Source: Hyphomicrobiales bacterium (GTDB taxonomy: Bacteria > Pseudomonadota > Alphaproteobacteria > Rhizobiales > Beijerinckiaceae). From it: DNA of 34,286 bases. Shown one piece after another: positions 22,140 through 31,396 of this stretch (its first letter is position 1; each line of letters begins with the position of its first letter). The notes beneath the pieces are model-generated. The model saw only the letters and a list, made by a program, of their open reading frames with translations, ran no database searches and was not told where the DNA came from. The translations under genes were made by a program, and so were the position numbers. The stretch is taken from the NCBI GenBank assembly GCA_027487245.1, contig JAIYDY010000129.1, forward strand, positions 1 through 34,286. The letters are read 5' to 3'.

Positions 22140-23492
22140 ATGCCGGACATCAAGGCGGGCCGACTGGACGGGACAGCCCTCAACGACAACTTCTCCGACA
22201 TGCTGCCAGGCTTTGCCCGCAACGAGGCGCGTGTTGCCGCCGAGCGCTGCCTGTTCTGCCACGATGCGCCTTGTGTGAAGGCTTGCCCCACCAGCATCGA
22301 CATCCCGCTCTTCATCCGCCAGATCGCGGCGCAGAACCCGATCGGCGCGGCCAGAACCATCCTCGACCAGAACATCATGGGCGCCATGTGCGCCAGGGTC
22401 TGCCCCACCGAGAACCTCTGCGAAGGGGTTTGCGTGCGCGAGGTGTCCGAAGGCAAGGCCATCGAGATCGGCCGCCTCCAGCGTTATGCCACCGATGCGG
22501 CCTTCGAGGCCGGGCGGCAGTTCTACAGCGCCGGTGCGAGCACGGGCCGCAAGGTCGCCGTGGTCGGTGCCGGGCCGGCAGGTCTCGCTTGCGCCCACAA
22601 GCTGGCCACGCTGGGCCATGCCGCCACGGTGTTCGAGGCGAGGGACAAGGCCGGCGGTCTCAACGAATTCGGCATCGCCACCTACAAGGCCACCGACGAC
22701 ATTGCCCGGCGCGAGGTGGATTACATTCTGGAGGTCGGCAACATCACGGTCGAACACGGCAAGCGGCTGGGGCGCGACATCACCGTGAGCGCCCTGAAGC
22801 GCGATTTCGATGCGGTCTTCCTCGCCATGGGCCTTGGCGACACCAACGATCTGGGGCTTGGCCACGAGCCTGCCGGCGTGCTCGATGCGGTGGATTACAT
22901 CGCGGCGCTGCGCCAGGCACCGGACAAGGCCGCGCTGCCGGTCGGTCGCCGCGTCGTCGTCATCGGCGGCGGCATGACCGCGATCGACATGGCCACCCAG
23001 ATCCGCAAGCTCGGCGCCGAGGAAGTCACCATCGTCTACCGGCGCGGCAAGGACCAGATGTCCGCCTCGCCCTATGAGCAGGACGTGGCCCAGACCCACG
23101 GCGTCACCATCCGCCACTGGATGCGCCCCGTGCGCCTGCTCTCGGAAGCGGGAGCGCTGAGCGGTGTGGACCTCGAATACACGAAGCTGGAGCAGGGCCG
23201 GCTCGTCGGCACCGGCGAGACCGTGACCATGCCCTGCGATCAGCTGTTCAAGGCCATCGGCCAGGTCTTTGTGCCGGCCGATATCGCGGACGCGGGCACC
23301 GGCATCACCATGCAGTCCGGCCGCATCCTCGTCGATGCCGAGCGTCGCACCTCGTGGGCCGGAGTCTGGGCCGGCGGCGACTGCGTGGCGGGCGGCCAGG
23401 ACCTGACCGTCACCGCAGTCGAAGATGGCAAGCAGGCTGCGCTGTCGATCGATCGCTACCTCAGCACCGCAGCCGCCCAAGCTGCCGAGTAA
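22140..23492 (+). CDS. preT: NAD-dependent dihydropyrimidine dehydrogenase, PreT subunit
   Basis: A 450-residue FAD- and Fe-S-containing subunit that passes electrons between NAD(H) and PreA for uracil/thymine reduction or its reverse. An N-terminal cysteine-rich region (ERCLFCHDAPCVKACPTSIDIP, ARVCPTENLCEGVC) would bind two 4Fe-4S clusters. A Rossmann motif VAVVGAGPAGLACAHKLA binds FAD, a second motif VVVIGGGMTAIDMA probably binds NAD, and VWAGGDCVAGGQDLTVTAVEDGKQAA closes the FAD domain. The ATG at 22140 has GGAG five bases upstream; an in-frame extension to 22014 would run through the regulatory region. preA follows after 29 bases. Confidence 0.94.
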   Translation: MPDIKAGRLDGTALNDNFSDMLPGFARNEARVAAERCLFCHDAPCVKACPTSIDIPLFIRQIAAQNPIGAARTILDQNIMGAMCARVCPTENLCEGVCVREVSEGKAIEIGRLQRYATDAAFEAGRQFYSAGASTGRKVAVVGAGPAGLACAHKLATLGHAATVFEARDKAGGLNEFGIATYKATDDIARREVDYILEVGNITVEHGKRLGRDITVSALKRDFDAVFLAMGLGDTNDLGLGHEPAGVLDAVDYIAALRQAPDKAALPVGRRVVVIGGGMTAIDMATQIRKLGAEEVTIVYRRGKDQMSASPYEQDVAQTHGVTIRHWMRPVRLLSEAGALSGVDLEYTKLEQGRLVGTGETVTMPCDQLFKAIGQVFVPADIADAGTGITMQSGRILVDAERRTSWAGVWAGGDCVAGGQDLTVTAVEDGKQAALSIDRYLSTAAAQAAE

Positions 23493-23521
23493 ACCCTGGA
23501 CGCAGACCAGAGGAGCACATC

Positions 23522-24853
23522 ATGGCCGATCTTCGCGTGAACTTCGCCGGCATCCGGGCACCGAACCCGTTCTGGCTGGCCTCCGCCCCGCCAACCGACA
23601 AGGAATACAATGTCGTGCGCGCCTTCAAGGCGGGCTGGGGCGGCGTGGTCTGGAAGACGCTGGGTGAGGACGGCCCGCCGATCGTCAATGTCAGCGGCCC
23701 GCGCTATGGCGCGCTGCACGCCTCGGACCGGCGCGTGATCGGCTTCAACAACATCGAGTTGATCACCGACAGGCCACTTCAGGTCAATCTGGAAGAGATC
23801 AAGCGCGTCAAGCAGGAGTGGCCGGACCGGGCCATGGTCGTGTCGCTGATGGTGCCCTGCGACGAGGAAAGCTGGAAGAAAATCCTCAAACGCGTTGAAT
23901 GGACCGAGTGCGACGGCGTCGAACTCAATTTCGGCTGCCCCCATGGCATGAGCGAGCGCGGCATGGGCGCTGCGGTCGGTCAGGTGCCCGAATATGTCGA
24001 GATGGTCACGCGCTGGTGCAAGCAGCACACCCGCATGCCGGTCATCGTCAAGCTGACGCCCAATGTCGGCAACATCCTGCGCCCTGCCGAGGCCGCCGTG
24101 AAGGGCGGCGCCGATGCCGTCTCGCTGATCAACACGGTCAATTCGATGATGGGCGTTGATCTCGATGTGATGGCGCCCTGGCCCCATGTCGGCGGCAAGG
24201 GCACCCATGGCGGCATGTGCGGTCCGGTGGTCAAGCCGATCGCCCTCAACATGGTGGCCGAGATCGCCCGCACGCCGGCCACACGCGGCATCGCCATGTC
24301 CGGCATTGGCGGCATCGAAAGCTGGAAGGACGCTGCCGAATACATGGCGCTGGGCTGCGGCACGGTGCAGGTCTGCACGGCTGCCATGGTCTACGGCTTC
24401 AAGATCGTCGAGGAAATGAAGGCCGGCCTGTCCGACTGGATGGACCAGAAGGGCTATCGCACCATCGCGGATTTTCAGGGGCTGGCCGCGCCCAAGGTCA
24501 CCGACTGGCAGCACCTCAACCTCGATTATGTGGTCAAGGCCCGGATCGACCAGGACCTGTGCATCAGCTGCGGCCGCTGCCACATCGCCTGCGAGGACAC
24601 CTCGCATCAAGCGATCACCAGCCTTGTCGACGGGGTTCGCCACTTCGAGGTGATCGAGGAAGAATGCGTCGGCTGCAACCTGTGCGCGGTCGTCTGCCCG
24701 GTCGAGAACTGCATCACCATGGTCGAGATGACTGAAGGTGTCGATCCACGCACCGGCACGCCGGTCGGCGGACACCGCACCTGGATGGAGCACCCCAACA
24801 ACCCGATGGCGAAGAACCCGCAACCCGCGAAGCTGGCCGAACCGGCGGAATAG
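23522..24853 (+). CDS. preA: NAD-dependent dihydropyrimidine dehydrogenase, PreA subunit
   Basis: A 443-residue FMN enzyme that carries the pyrimidine site. The first 320 or so residues are a dihydroorotate dehydrogenase-like barrel: PNPFWLASAPPTDKEYNV, GVELNFGCPHGMSERGMGAAVGQ, VIVKLTPNV, GIAMSGIGGIESWKDAAEYMALGCGTVQVCTA. The C-terminal part has two 4Fe-4S motifs, CISCGRCHIAC and CVGCNLCAVVCP. GAGGAG lies 7 bases before the ATG. With PreT it forms the first step of reductive pyrimidine breakdown. The later-step genes (hydantoinase/dihydropyrimidinase, beta-ureidopropionase) are not in the window. Confidence 0.95.
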   Translation: MADLRVNFAGIRAPNPFWLASAPPTDKEYNVVRAFKAGWGGVVWKTLGEDGPPIVNVSGPRYGALHASDRRVIGFNNIELITDRPLQVNLEEIKRVKQEWPDRAMVVSLMVPCDEESWKKILKRVEWTECDGVELNFGCPHGMSERGMGAAVGQVPEYVEMVTRWCKQHTRMPVIVKLTPNVGNILRPAEAAVKGGADAVSLINTVNSMMGVDLDVMAPWPHVGGKGTHGGMCGPVVKPIALNMVAEIARTPATRGIAMSGIGGIESWKDAAEYMALGCGTVQVCTAAMVYGFKIVEEMKAGLSDWMDQKGYRTIADFQGLAAPKVTDWQHLNLDYVVKARIDQDLCISCGRCHIACEDTSHQAITSLVDGVRHFEVIEEECVGCNLCAVVCPVENCITMVEMTEGVDPRTGTPVGGHRTWMEHPNNPMAKNPQPAKLAEPAE

Positions 24854-24972
24854 GCTGCTGCCAGCCGACCTTACCAAGCTTTAATCCGTCTCCCATCCCT
24901 GTGTAACCCGGCCCCCTGCATGGTCCTGTCCACGCCCGGCATCCCTCGTGCCGGCCAGATGGAGATCATTGC

Positions 24973-26172
24973 ATGTCTGACCTGTCCCCCCGTCCCGTGA
25001 GCGCATCCCGTTCGGTGCTGCGCCGCGCTGCCCTGCTGGCCGGTGCCGCCGCCCTGTCCGTCGGCCTTGTGGCCGGCCTCGGTGCCAGCCTCGCCACCGG
25101 CTCTCCCCCCGCTGCAGCCCAGTCCGCCGTCTCGTTCGTCAGCCCGCCGTCTTTTGCGGATGTGGTCGATCAGGTGAAGCCGTCGGTCGTGTCGGTGCGC
25201 GTCAAGGCCCGCGCCGAAGCCACCAGCCAGCGCAGCGGCGCATTGCCTGATGACATTCCGCCCGGCCTCGAGCGCTTTTTCCGCCAGTTCGGTGAAAACG
25301 GTGCCGGCCCCGGCGCGCGCGGTCGCGGCCGTGGCGAACGCCCGGTGCAGATGTCGCAGGGCTCAGGTTTCTTCATCTCCGCCGATGGCTATGTCGTGAC
25401 CAACAACCATGTCGTCGACAACGCCGTCGAGGTGCAGCTTGTCACCGATGATGGCCGCACGCTGGATGCCAAGGTGGTGGGCACCGACCCGCGCACCGAT
25501 CTCGCCCTGCTCAAGGTCAGTGACGCCGGCACGTTCCCGTTCGTGAAGCTCGCGCCCGGCAATCCGCGCATCGGCGACTGGGTGCTGGCGGTGGGCAATC
25601 CGTTCGGCCTCGGCGGCACCGTCACGGCGGGCATCCTGTCGGCGCGCAACCGCGACATCGGCTCAGGCCCCTATGACGACTATCTCCAGATTGACGCCGC
25701 CGTGAACCGGGGCAACTCGGGCGGGCCGACCTTCAATGCCGCCGGCGATGTGATCGGCGTCAACACCGCCATCGTTTCGCCGTCCGGCGGCAATGTCGGC
25801 ATCGCCTTCGCGATTCCGGCAGCCACGGTCCAGGCCGTGGTGGCCGATCTCAAGGCGAAGGGCAGCGTCTCGCGCGGCTTCATCGGCGTGCAGATCCAGC
25901 CTGTCACGCCAGAAATCGCCGATGCCATCGGCCTTGCCGGTGCAACCGGCGCGCTGGTGGCGGATGCCTCGCCCGATGGCCCGGCCGCACGGGCCGGCAT
26001 CCGGCGCGGCGACACGATCCGCGCCATCAACGGCGAGGCTGTGAAGGATGCGCGCGATCTTTCCCGCCGCGTTGCCACCTTCAAGCCCGGCGAGACGGTG
26101 AAGATCACGGTCTGGCGCGAGGGGCGCGAGCGCGCGATCTCGCTCGATGTGGGCCGCCAGCCCGCCGCCTGA
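24973..26172 (+). CDS. degP: Do/HtrA family periplasmic serine protease with a single PDZ domain
   Basis: A 399-residue quality-control protease. A basic, hydrophobic N-terminal signal (SVLRRAALLAGAAALSVGLVAGL, cleavage near AAA-Q) is followed by the trypsin-like domain: His in VTNNHVVDNA, Asp in DPRTDLALLKV, Ser in NRGNSGGPTFN. A Gly/Arg-rich LA-loop-like insert (GARGRGRGERP) precedes the His motif. One PDZ domain (GFIGVQIQPVTPEIADAIGL to ISLDVG) ends the protein. DegP and MucD usually have two PDZ domains and about 470-500 residues, so this is a shorter, DegS-like layout without an obvious retained anchor. GGAGA precedes the ATG. A strong hairpin follows the stop. Confidence 0.88.
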   Translation: MSDLSPRPVSASRSVLRRAALLAGAAALSVGLVAGLGASLATGSPPAAAQSAVSFVSPPSFADVVDQVKPSVVSVRVKARAEATSQRSGALPDDIPPGLERFFRQFGENGAGPGARGRGRGERPVQMSQGSGFFISADGYVVTNNHVVDNAVEVQLVTDDGRTLDAKVVGTDPRTDLALLKVSDAGTFPFVKLAPGNPRIGDWVLAVGNPFGLGGTVTAGILSARNRDIGSGPYDDYLQIDAAVNRGNSGGPTFNAAGDVIGVNTAIVSPSGGNVGIAFAIPAATVQAVVADLKAKGSVSRGFIGVQIQPVTPEIADAIGLAGATGALVADASPDGPAARAGIRRGDTIRAINGEAVKDARDLSRRVATFKPGETVKITVWREGRERAISLDVGRQPAA

Positions 26173-26196
26173 ACCTCCCATTTCGCTGCACAAGCG

Positions 26197-26224
26197 CAGG
26201 GCCGGGTGTCGTCACCCGGCCCTG
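26197..26224 (+). terminator. Perfect 12-bp hairpin after the HtrA gene
   Basis: CAGGGCCGGGTG and CACCCGGCCCTG pair perfectly across the four-base loop TCGT. The hairpin starts 24 bases after the protease stop and ends 18 bases before the response regulator ATG. It has no run of T after it. It is a likely terminator or attenuator separating the protease from the two-component genes. Confidence 0.6.
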
Positions 26225-26242
26225 TCATGTTAGGTGTTCCCC

Positions 26243-26929
26243 ATGCGTCTGCTGATCATCGAAGACGATTCGGATTCCGCCACCTACCTCGTGAAGGCCT
26301 TTCGCGAGGAGGGGCACGTGGCCGATCATGCTGCCGACGGGCTGACAGGCTACGCCATGGCAGAGGGCGGAGGCTATGACGTGCTGGTCGTCGACCGCAT
26401 GCTGCCGCGCATGGACGGGCTGTCGCTGATCCGCTCCCTGCGCGCCCAGAACGACACGACCCCGGTGCTGATCCTGTCGGCGCTCGGGCAGGTCGATGAC
26501 CGCGTCAAGGGCCTGCGCGCCGGCGGGGACGATTACCTGCCCAAGCCCTATGCCTTTTCCGAGTTGCTGGCCCGCGTCGAGGTGCTCTCCCGCCGCAGGG
26601 CCGCCGCTGCCAGTGCCGAGCCGACCCACTACAAGGTGGCCGATCTGGAACTCGACCGGCTGACCCGCAAGGTCACCCGCGCCGGCGAGGACATCACGCT
26701 CCAGCCGCGCGAGTTCCGCTTGCTGGAATACCTGATGCGCAATGCCGGCCAGGTGGTGACGCGCACGATGCTGCTGGAGAATGTCTGGGATTATCACTTC
26801 GATCCCCAGACCAATGTCATTGATGTCCATGTTTCGCGCCTGCGTGCCAAGCTCGACAAGGGGCAGGCCGTGCCGCTGCTCCAGACCGTGCGCGGTGCCG
26901 GCTATTCGCTGCGCGTCGAGGCAAGGTGA
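26243..26929 (+). CDS. OmpR-type response regulator
   Basis: A 228-residue regulator. The receiver domain carries acidic residues EDDSD near the start, phosphoacceptor Asp51 (VVDRMLP), Ser79 (LILSA) and Lys101 (LPKPYAF). The winged-helix domain holds LQPREFRLLEYLMRNAGQVVTRTMLLENVWDYHFDPQTNVIDVHVSRLRAKLD and a final VRGAGYSLR wing. I chose the ATG at 26243, with AGGTG 6 bases upstream; an in-frame GTG at 26234 lies within that site. It overlaps the kinase start (GTGA). The target genes cannot be told from the sequence. Confidence 0.93.
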   Translation: MRLLIIEDDSDSATYLVKAFREEGHVADHAADGLTGYAMAEGGGYDVLVVDRMLPRMDGLSLIRSLRAQNDTTPVLILSALGQVDDRVKGLRAGGDDYLPKPYAFSELLARVEVLSRRRAAAASAEPTHYKVADLELDRLTRKVTRAGEDITLQPREFRLLEYLMRNAGQVVTRTMLLENVWDYHFDPQTNVIDVHVSRLRAKLDKGQAVPLLQTVRGAGYSLRVEAR

Positions 26930-28437
26930 GGCCCGTGGAGCCCCGCGCCGGTGCTGCCTCCACCACACCGGCCTCCGCCGGCGGGGCTGCGAAAGCGGTC
27001 GCCAAAGGGGCAGCCAAGGTGCCCGCGCCCCGGTCGGCGCTGTTCCGCTCCACCGCTTTCCGCCTGACCTTGCTCTACATGGGCGTGTTCGCGATCTTCG
27101 CGGCCTTCGCGCTCGGCTACGTCGCGTGGAACGCCCGCAGCCTGATCGAGGACCAGATCCGCCAGACCATCGATGCCGAGATCACCGGGCTGTCCGAGCA
27201 GTTCCGGCAAGGCGGCATCCGGCGGCTTGTGACCGTCATCGAGCAGCGCGCGCGGGGGCCGGGAGCCTCGCTTTATCTCGTCACCACCCCGTTCGGCGAG
27301 CGCCTGGCCGGCAATGTCGAGCAGGTGCCCGTCGGCCTGCTGGACCGGGCCGGCGAGAGCGAGATTCCGTTCTCGCGCAACGGCGAGGAGCAGCCCGCTA
27401 CGCGCCCTGCCGTGGCCATCGTCAGGGTCTATGTGCTGCCAGCAGGCTTCCGCGTGCTGGTCGGCCGCGATGCCAGCGAGCGCGACCGGCTCCGGGCCGT
27501 GGTGCGCCGGGCCGGCGGCTGGTCGCTCGGGGTGGTGCTGGTGCTTGGCGTCCTCGGCGGCTTTGTCATCGCCCGCCGCATCCTCAAGCGCGTCGACGCG
27601 ATGAGCGCCACGACCCTGTCGATCATGAGCAGCGACCTCAAGGACCGGTTGCCGCTGGCCGGCAATGGCGACGAGCTTGACCGGCTGGCAGGCAATCTCA
27701 ACACCATGCTCGACCGCATCACCGTGCTGATGGGCGGCATCAGGCAGGTGTCCGACACCATTGCCCATGACCTTAAGACGCCGCTGACGCGCCTGCGCAA
27801 CCGCGCCGAGGAAGCCCTGCGCCCCACCGCCACGCCCGAGGACATGCGCCGCGCGCTCGAAGGCGTCACCGATGATGCCGACAATCTGATCCGTGTTTTC
27901 AATGCGCTGCTGATGATCGCCCGGCTGGAAGCCGGGCAGGCCCGCGAGGTCATGGCCCCGTTCGATGCCAGCGCCGCTGCAGAGGGCGTGGCCGAACTCT
28001 ACGAGGCGTTGGCCGAGGAGGCCGGCGCCAGCTTCACCTGCGCCATCGCGCCGGGCGTTACCGCCCATGGCAACCGCGAACTGGTCGGGCAGGCCCTGTC
28101 GAACATGATCGACAATGCCCTGAAATACGGCAGGCCCGCCGCCGGCGGTGCGCCCGCCATCACGTTTGGTCTTGCCCGCGACGGCGCAAACGTGGTGTTC
28201 AGCGTCTCCGATCACGGGCCCGGCATCCCGCCCGAGCAGCACAGCCGCGCGCTGGAGCGCTTCGGACGGCTCGACAGCAGCCGTTCGCAGCCCGGCTTCG
28301 GACTCGGGCTCAGTCTGGTCAGGGCCGTTGCCCAGATTCACGACGGCACCCTGGACCTGAAGGACAACGCGCCGGGCCTGTCGGTGGTGCTGTCCATTCC
28401 TTCAGCGCGCTCCCAGGGAGAGCCCGATGGCCGATGA
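26926..28437 (+). CDS. Membrane sensor histidine kinase, partner of the preceding regulator
   Basis: A 503-residue kinase. An unusual Ala/Pro/Lys-rich cytoplasmic N-terminus (about 40 residues) precedes transmembrane helix 1 (LTLLYMGVFAIFAAFALGYVAW). A periplasmic domain of about 130 residues and helix 2 (GWSLGVVLVLGVLGGFVIA) follow, then HAMP, HisKA with His281 in DTIAHDLKTPLTRLRNRAEE, and an ATPase domain with NMIDNALKYG, DHGPGIP and GFGLGLSLVRA. The GTG at 26926 overlaps the regulator stop; GTG 26935 is an alternative. It overlaps glnE by 11 bases. The first 40 residues may be over-extended, but no later start is clearly better. Confidence 0.92.
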   Translation: MRPVEPRAGAASTTPASAGGAAKAVAKGAAKVPAPRSALFRSTAFRLTLLYMGVFAIFAAFALGYVAWNARSLIEDQIRQTIDAEITGLSEQFRQGGIRRLVTVIEQRARGPGASLYLVTTPFGERLAGNVEQVPVGLLDRAGESEIPFSRNGEEQPATRPAVAIVRVYVLPAGFRVLVGRDASERDRLRAVVRRAGGWSLGVVLVLGVLGGFVIARRILKRVDAMSATTLSIMSSDLKDRLPLAGNGDELDRLAGNLNTMLDRITVLMGGIRQVSDTIAHDLKTPLTRLRNRAEEALRPTATPEDMRRALEGVTDDADNLIRVFNALLMIARLEAGQAREVMAPFDASAAAEGVAELYEALAEEAGASFTCAIAPGVTAHGNRELVGQALSNMIDNALKYGRPAAGGAPAITFGLARDGANVVFSVSDHGPGIPPEQHSRALERFGRLDSSRSQPGFGLGLSLVRAVAQIHDGTLDLKDNAPGLSVVLSIPSARSQGEPDGR

Positions 28438-31396
28438 GCCTGCCATGACCGCGCAGCCCCTGCTGGCGCGACTGGTTGCGGCGCCGCTGCTGCTGCCCCG
28501 CCAGCGTGCTGCCACGGTGCTGGCCGAGGACCTGCTCGGCCGTCTCGATGCCGACGAGGCCGCCATGCTCGCGCCGCTGCTCGCGGGCGAACCGGCCAGC
28601 GCACTCGTGGCCGGGCTCCTGGCCCATTCGCCGTTTCTCGGGCAGATCATGCGGCGTCATCCGGACTGGCTGGCGGCTGCGCTTGCCCACCCTCCCGAAC
28701 AGCAATTGCGCCTGTGGCTCGACGAGGCCAAGGCCGCCGCCGCCACGGCGGAGGATCAGGCCGGGATCATGCGCGCCCTTCGCCATCTCAAGAAGAAGGC
28801 TGCACTGCTGATCGCACTGGCCGATTGCGGAGGTGTCTGGACAGTTGACGAGGCGGTTGCGGCGCTGACCCTGACCGCCGATATCGCTGTCGCGGCAACC
28901 ATCGACATGATCCTCGCCAAGGCTGCCGAGCGCGGTGCCTGGCAGCCGCCCGATCCGGCCGATCCCGGCAAGGGCTCCGGCCTGATCGTGCTGGCGCTCG
29001 GCAAGCATGGCGCGGGCGAACTCAACTACTCGTCCGACATCGACATCGTGCTGTTCTATGATGCCGAGATGGCTGAGGCTGCCGGCATTGCCGAGCCGTC
29101 AAGCTTCTACGTGCGCCTCGCGCGCGATCTGTCGCGCATCCTTCAGGAGCGCACGGCGGATGGCTATGTCTTCCGCGTCGATCTTCGGCTGCGCCCCGAT
29201 CCGGCCTCGACGCAGGCCGCCGTCTCGACCCGTGCCGCCTATGCCTACTACGAGAGCGTCGGCCAGAACTGGGAGCGCGCGGCCATGATCAAGGCCCGCC
29301 CCATCGCCGGTGATCTCGCCCTTGGCGAGGGCTTCCTCGCCGATCTCAGGCCCTTCATCTGGCGCAAGTATTTTGATTTCGCAGCGATTGCCGACATCCA
29401 CGCCATGAAGCGCCAGATTCAGGCCGTGAAGGGCCACGAGGCCATCGCGGTGGCCGGCCATGATGTGAAGCTGGGGCGCGGCGGCATCCGCGAGATCGAG
29501 TTTTTCGTGCAGACCCAGCAACTGGTTTTCGGCGGGCGCCGGCCGGTGCTGCGCGGGCGCCGCACGCTCGACATGCTCAATGCCCTGACCACGGAAGGCT
29601 GGATCACGCCGGCCGCGCGCGACGAACTGGCGGCGGCCTACCGGTTCCTGCGCACCATCGAGCATCGGCTCCAGATGCGCCACGATGAGCAGACCCAGCG
29701 CCTGCCCGTCGATGCCGATGATCTCGCAGCCTTTGCGCGCTTTGCTGGCCATGCCGGCACCAAAGCCTTCTCGTCCGCTTTCACCGCCGTCGCCCGCTGC
29801 GTCGAAGGCCATTATGCGCTGCTCTTCGAGGAAGGGCCGTCGCTGGCGGCGGATGCCGGTACGCTCAGCTTCACCGGAGCGGAGGCCGACCCCGACACCC
29901 TCGCCACCTTGCAGCGTCTCGGCTTCCGCGACGCGGCCGCCGCTGCCGAGATCGTGCGCGGCTGGCATTTCGGACGCAGGCCAGCGGTGACCAGCGCCCG
30001 CGCCCGCGAGGCGCTGACCGAACTCACGCCGGCGCTGCTGGTTGCCTTCGGCCGATCCGGAGATCCGGATGCAGCGCTGAATGCGCTCGACAGCGCCTTT
30101 GCCCGCCTTCCTGCTGCCGTCGAACTGCTGTCTATCCTGATCTCGCACGAGGCGTTGCTGTCGTTGTTCGCGACCATCCTCGGAAGTGCCCCGCGGCTGG
30201 CCCGCATCGTCGCCACCAATCCACATGTCCTCGACGGCGTCATCGACCCGGCTTTCGGCAATACCGAAATCGACCGTGACGCCATCGCGGCGCGGATCCG
30301 CTCGGTTGTCGGCGATCCGCCGCCCTCGCTTGAAGAGGCGCTCGACCGCATGCGCGATGCTGCCCGCCAGGAGAACTTCCTGATCGGGGCGCGCCTGCTG
30401 TCCGGCATCTATGCGCCCGACCGGGCCGGTCTCGCCTATGCCAAGGTTGCTGACGGCATCATCCGCGTGGCGCTCGACGAGGCCCGTCGCGATCTCGTGT
30501 CCGTGCACGGCGATGTGGCGGGCGTGCGCCTCGCCATCCTCGGGCTTGGCCGTCTTGGCACGCGCGATCTCACGGCCTCATCCGATCTTGATCTTGTCGT
30601 GCTCTATGACGCGCCGGACATGGAGGCGCGCAGCGATGGCCCCCGCCCGCTGGATGTGGTGACGTGGGCGCAGCGCTTCGCCCAGAGGCTGGTCACGGCC
30701 CTCACCGCCCCGACCCGGCGCGGCACGCTCTACGAGGTCGACCTGCGCCTGCGTCCCTCCGGCAGCAAGGGTCCGCTGGCCGTTCGGCTGTCCAGCTTCG
30801 TCGCCTATCAGACCGAAGGGGCCGAGCTGTGGGAGCACATGGCGCTGACCAAGGCCCGCGTGGTGGCCGGGGACGAGGCACTGGGCGCAGCGGCGATGGC
30901 CGTCGTCACCGAGGTGCTCGCACGACGCCGTGATGCTGACATGGTGGCACGCGCGGTGCGCGAGATGCGGGCGACGATTGCCGACAGCAAGGGCGACGAC
31001 AAGGTCTGGGATCTGAAGCTCGTGGCTGGCGGTCTCACCGACATCGACTTCTGCGCCGAGGCGCTGATCCTGGCCCATGCGGCCGATCACCCTGACCTGC
31101 TCACCAGCGATATCGCCCGCGTCTTCGCGGTGGCGGCCGGAGCCGGGCTGCTGACGCCGGAGGAAGCCGACATCCTGACCAGGGGCCACCGGCTGATGAA
31201 TGACGTCATCCAGTGGCAGCGGCTGACCATCGATGGCGCATTCGAGCCGAAGACGGTGCCCGGACCAGTGATGCGGCTGATCGCGCGGGCCGCGCATGCG
31301 CCGGACCAGAAGGTGCTGGCTGCCACGCTGGCGCAGGGACGGGCGGGTGTGCGCCGCGTTTTCGAGCGCGTGGTGCAGGCCGGGCCGCGTTCGTGA
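28427..31396 (+). CDS. glnE: Bifunctional glutamine synthetase adenylyltransferase/deadenylylase GlnE
   Basis: A 989-residue enzyme that adds AMP to and removes it from glutamine synthetase according to nitrogen state. It has the expected duplicated layout: a first nucleotidyltransferase domain with HGAGELNYSSDIDIVLFYD (about residue 192 on), the conserved KLGRGGIREIEFFVQTQQLVFGG, and a second nucleotidyltransferase domain with GRLGTRDLTASSDLDLVVLYD (about 705 on), followed by WDLKLVAGGLTDIDFCAEALIL. AGGGAGA stands 6 bases before the ATG. It overlaps the kinase gene, so expression is probably coupled. Its stop codon abuts the stop of the opposing kinase gene. Confidence 0.96.
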   Translation: MADEPAMTAQPLLARLVAAPLLLPRQRAATVLAEDLLGRLDADEAAMLAPLLAGEPASALVAGLLAHSPFLGQIMRRHPDWLAAALAHPPEQQLRLWLDEAKAAAATAEDQAGIMRALRHLKKKAALLIALADCGGVWTVDEAVAALTLTADIAVAATIDMILAKAAERGAWQPPDPADPGKGSGLIVLALGKHGAGELNYSSDIDIVLFYDAEMAEAAGIAEPSSFYVRLARDLSRILQERTADGYVFRVDLRLRPDPASTQAAVSTRAAYAYYESVGQNWERAAMIKARPIAGDLALGEGFLADLRPFIWRKYFDFAAIADIHAMKRQIQAVKGHEAIAVAGHDVKLGRGGIREIEFFVQTQQLVFGGRRPVLRGRRTLDMLNALTTEGWITPAARDELAAAYRFLRTIEHRLQMRHDEQTQRLPVDADDLAAFARFAGHAGTKAFSSAFTAVARCVEGHYALLFEEGPSLAADAGTLSFTGAEADPDTLATLQRLGFRDAAAAAEIVRGWHFGRRPAVTSARAREALTELTPALLVAFGRSGDPDAALNALDSAFARLPAAVELLSILISHEALLSLFATILGSAPRLARIVATNPHVLDGVIDPAFGNTEIDRDAIAARIRSVVGDPPPSLEEALDRMRDAARQENFLIGARLLSGIYAPDRAGLAYAKVADGIIRVALDEARRDLVSVHGDVAGVRLAILGLGRLGTRDLTASSDLDLVVLYDAPDMEARSDGPRPLDVVTWAQRFAQRLVTALTAPTRRGTLYEVDLRLRPSGSKGPLAVRLSSFVAYQTEGAELWEHMALTKARVVAGDEALGAAAMAVVTEVLARRRDADMVARAVREMRATIADSKGDDKVWDLKLVAGGLTDIDFCAEALILAHAADHPDLLTSDIARVFAVAAGAGLLTPEEADILTRGHRLMNDVIQWQRLTIDGAFEPKTVPGPVMRLIARAAHAPDQKVLAATLAQGRAGVRRVFERVVQAGPRS

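Noticed and set aside
21468..23480. A 670-codon open frame on the minus strand across DUF4169, RHH and preT
   Set aside because: It spans several well-supported plus-strand genes and their junctions, and the product has no recognisable motif.
24853..24866. Small hairpin right after the preA stop (GGCTG / CAGCC)
   Set aside because: The stem is only 5 bp with no T tract, within chance for this composition.
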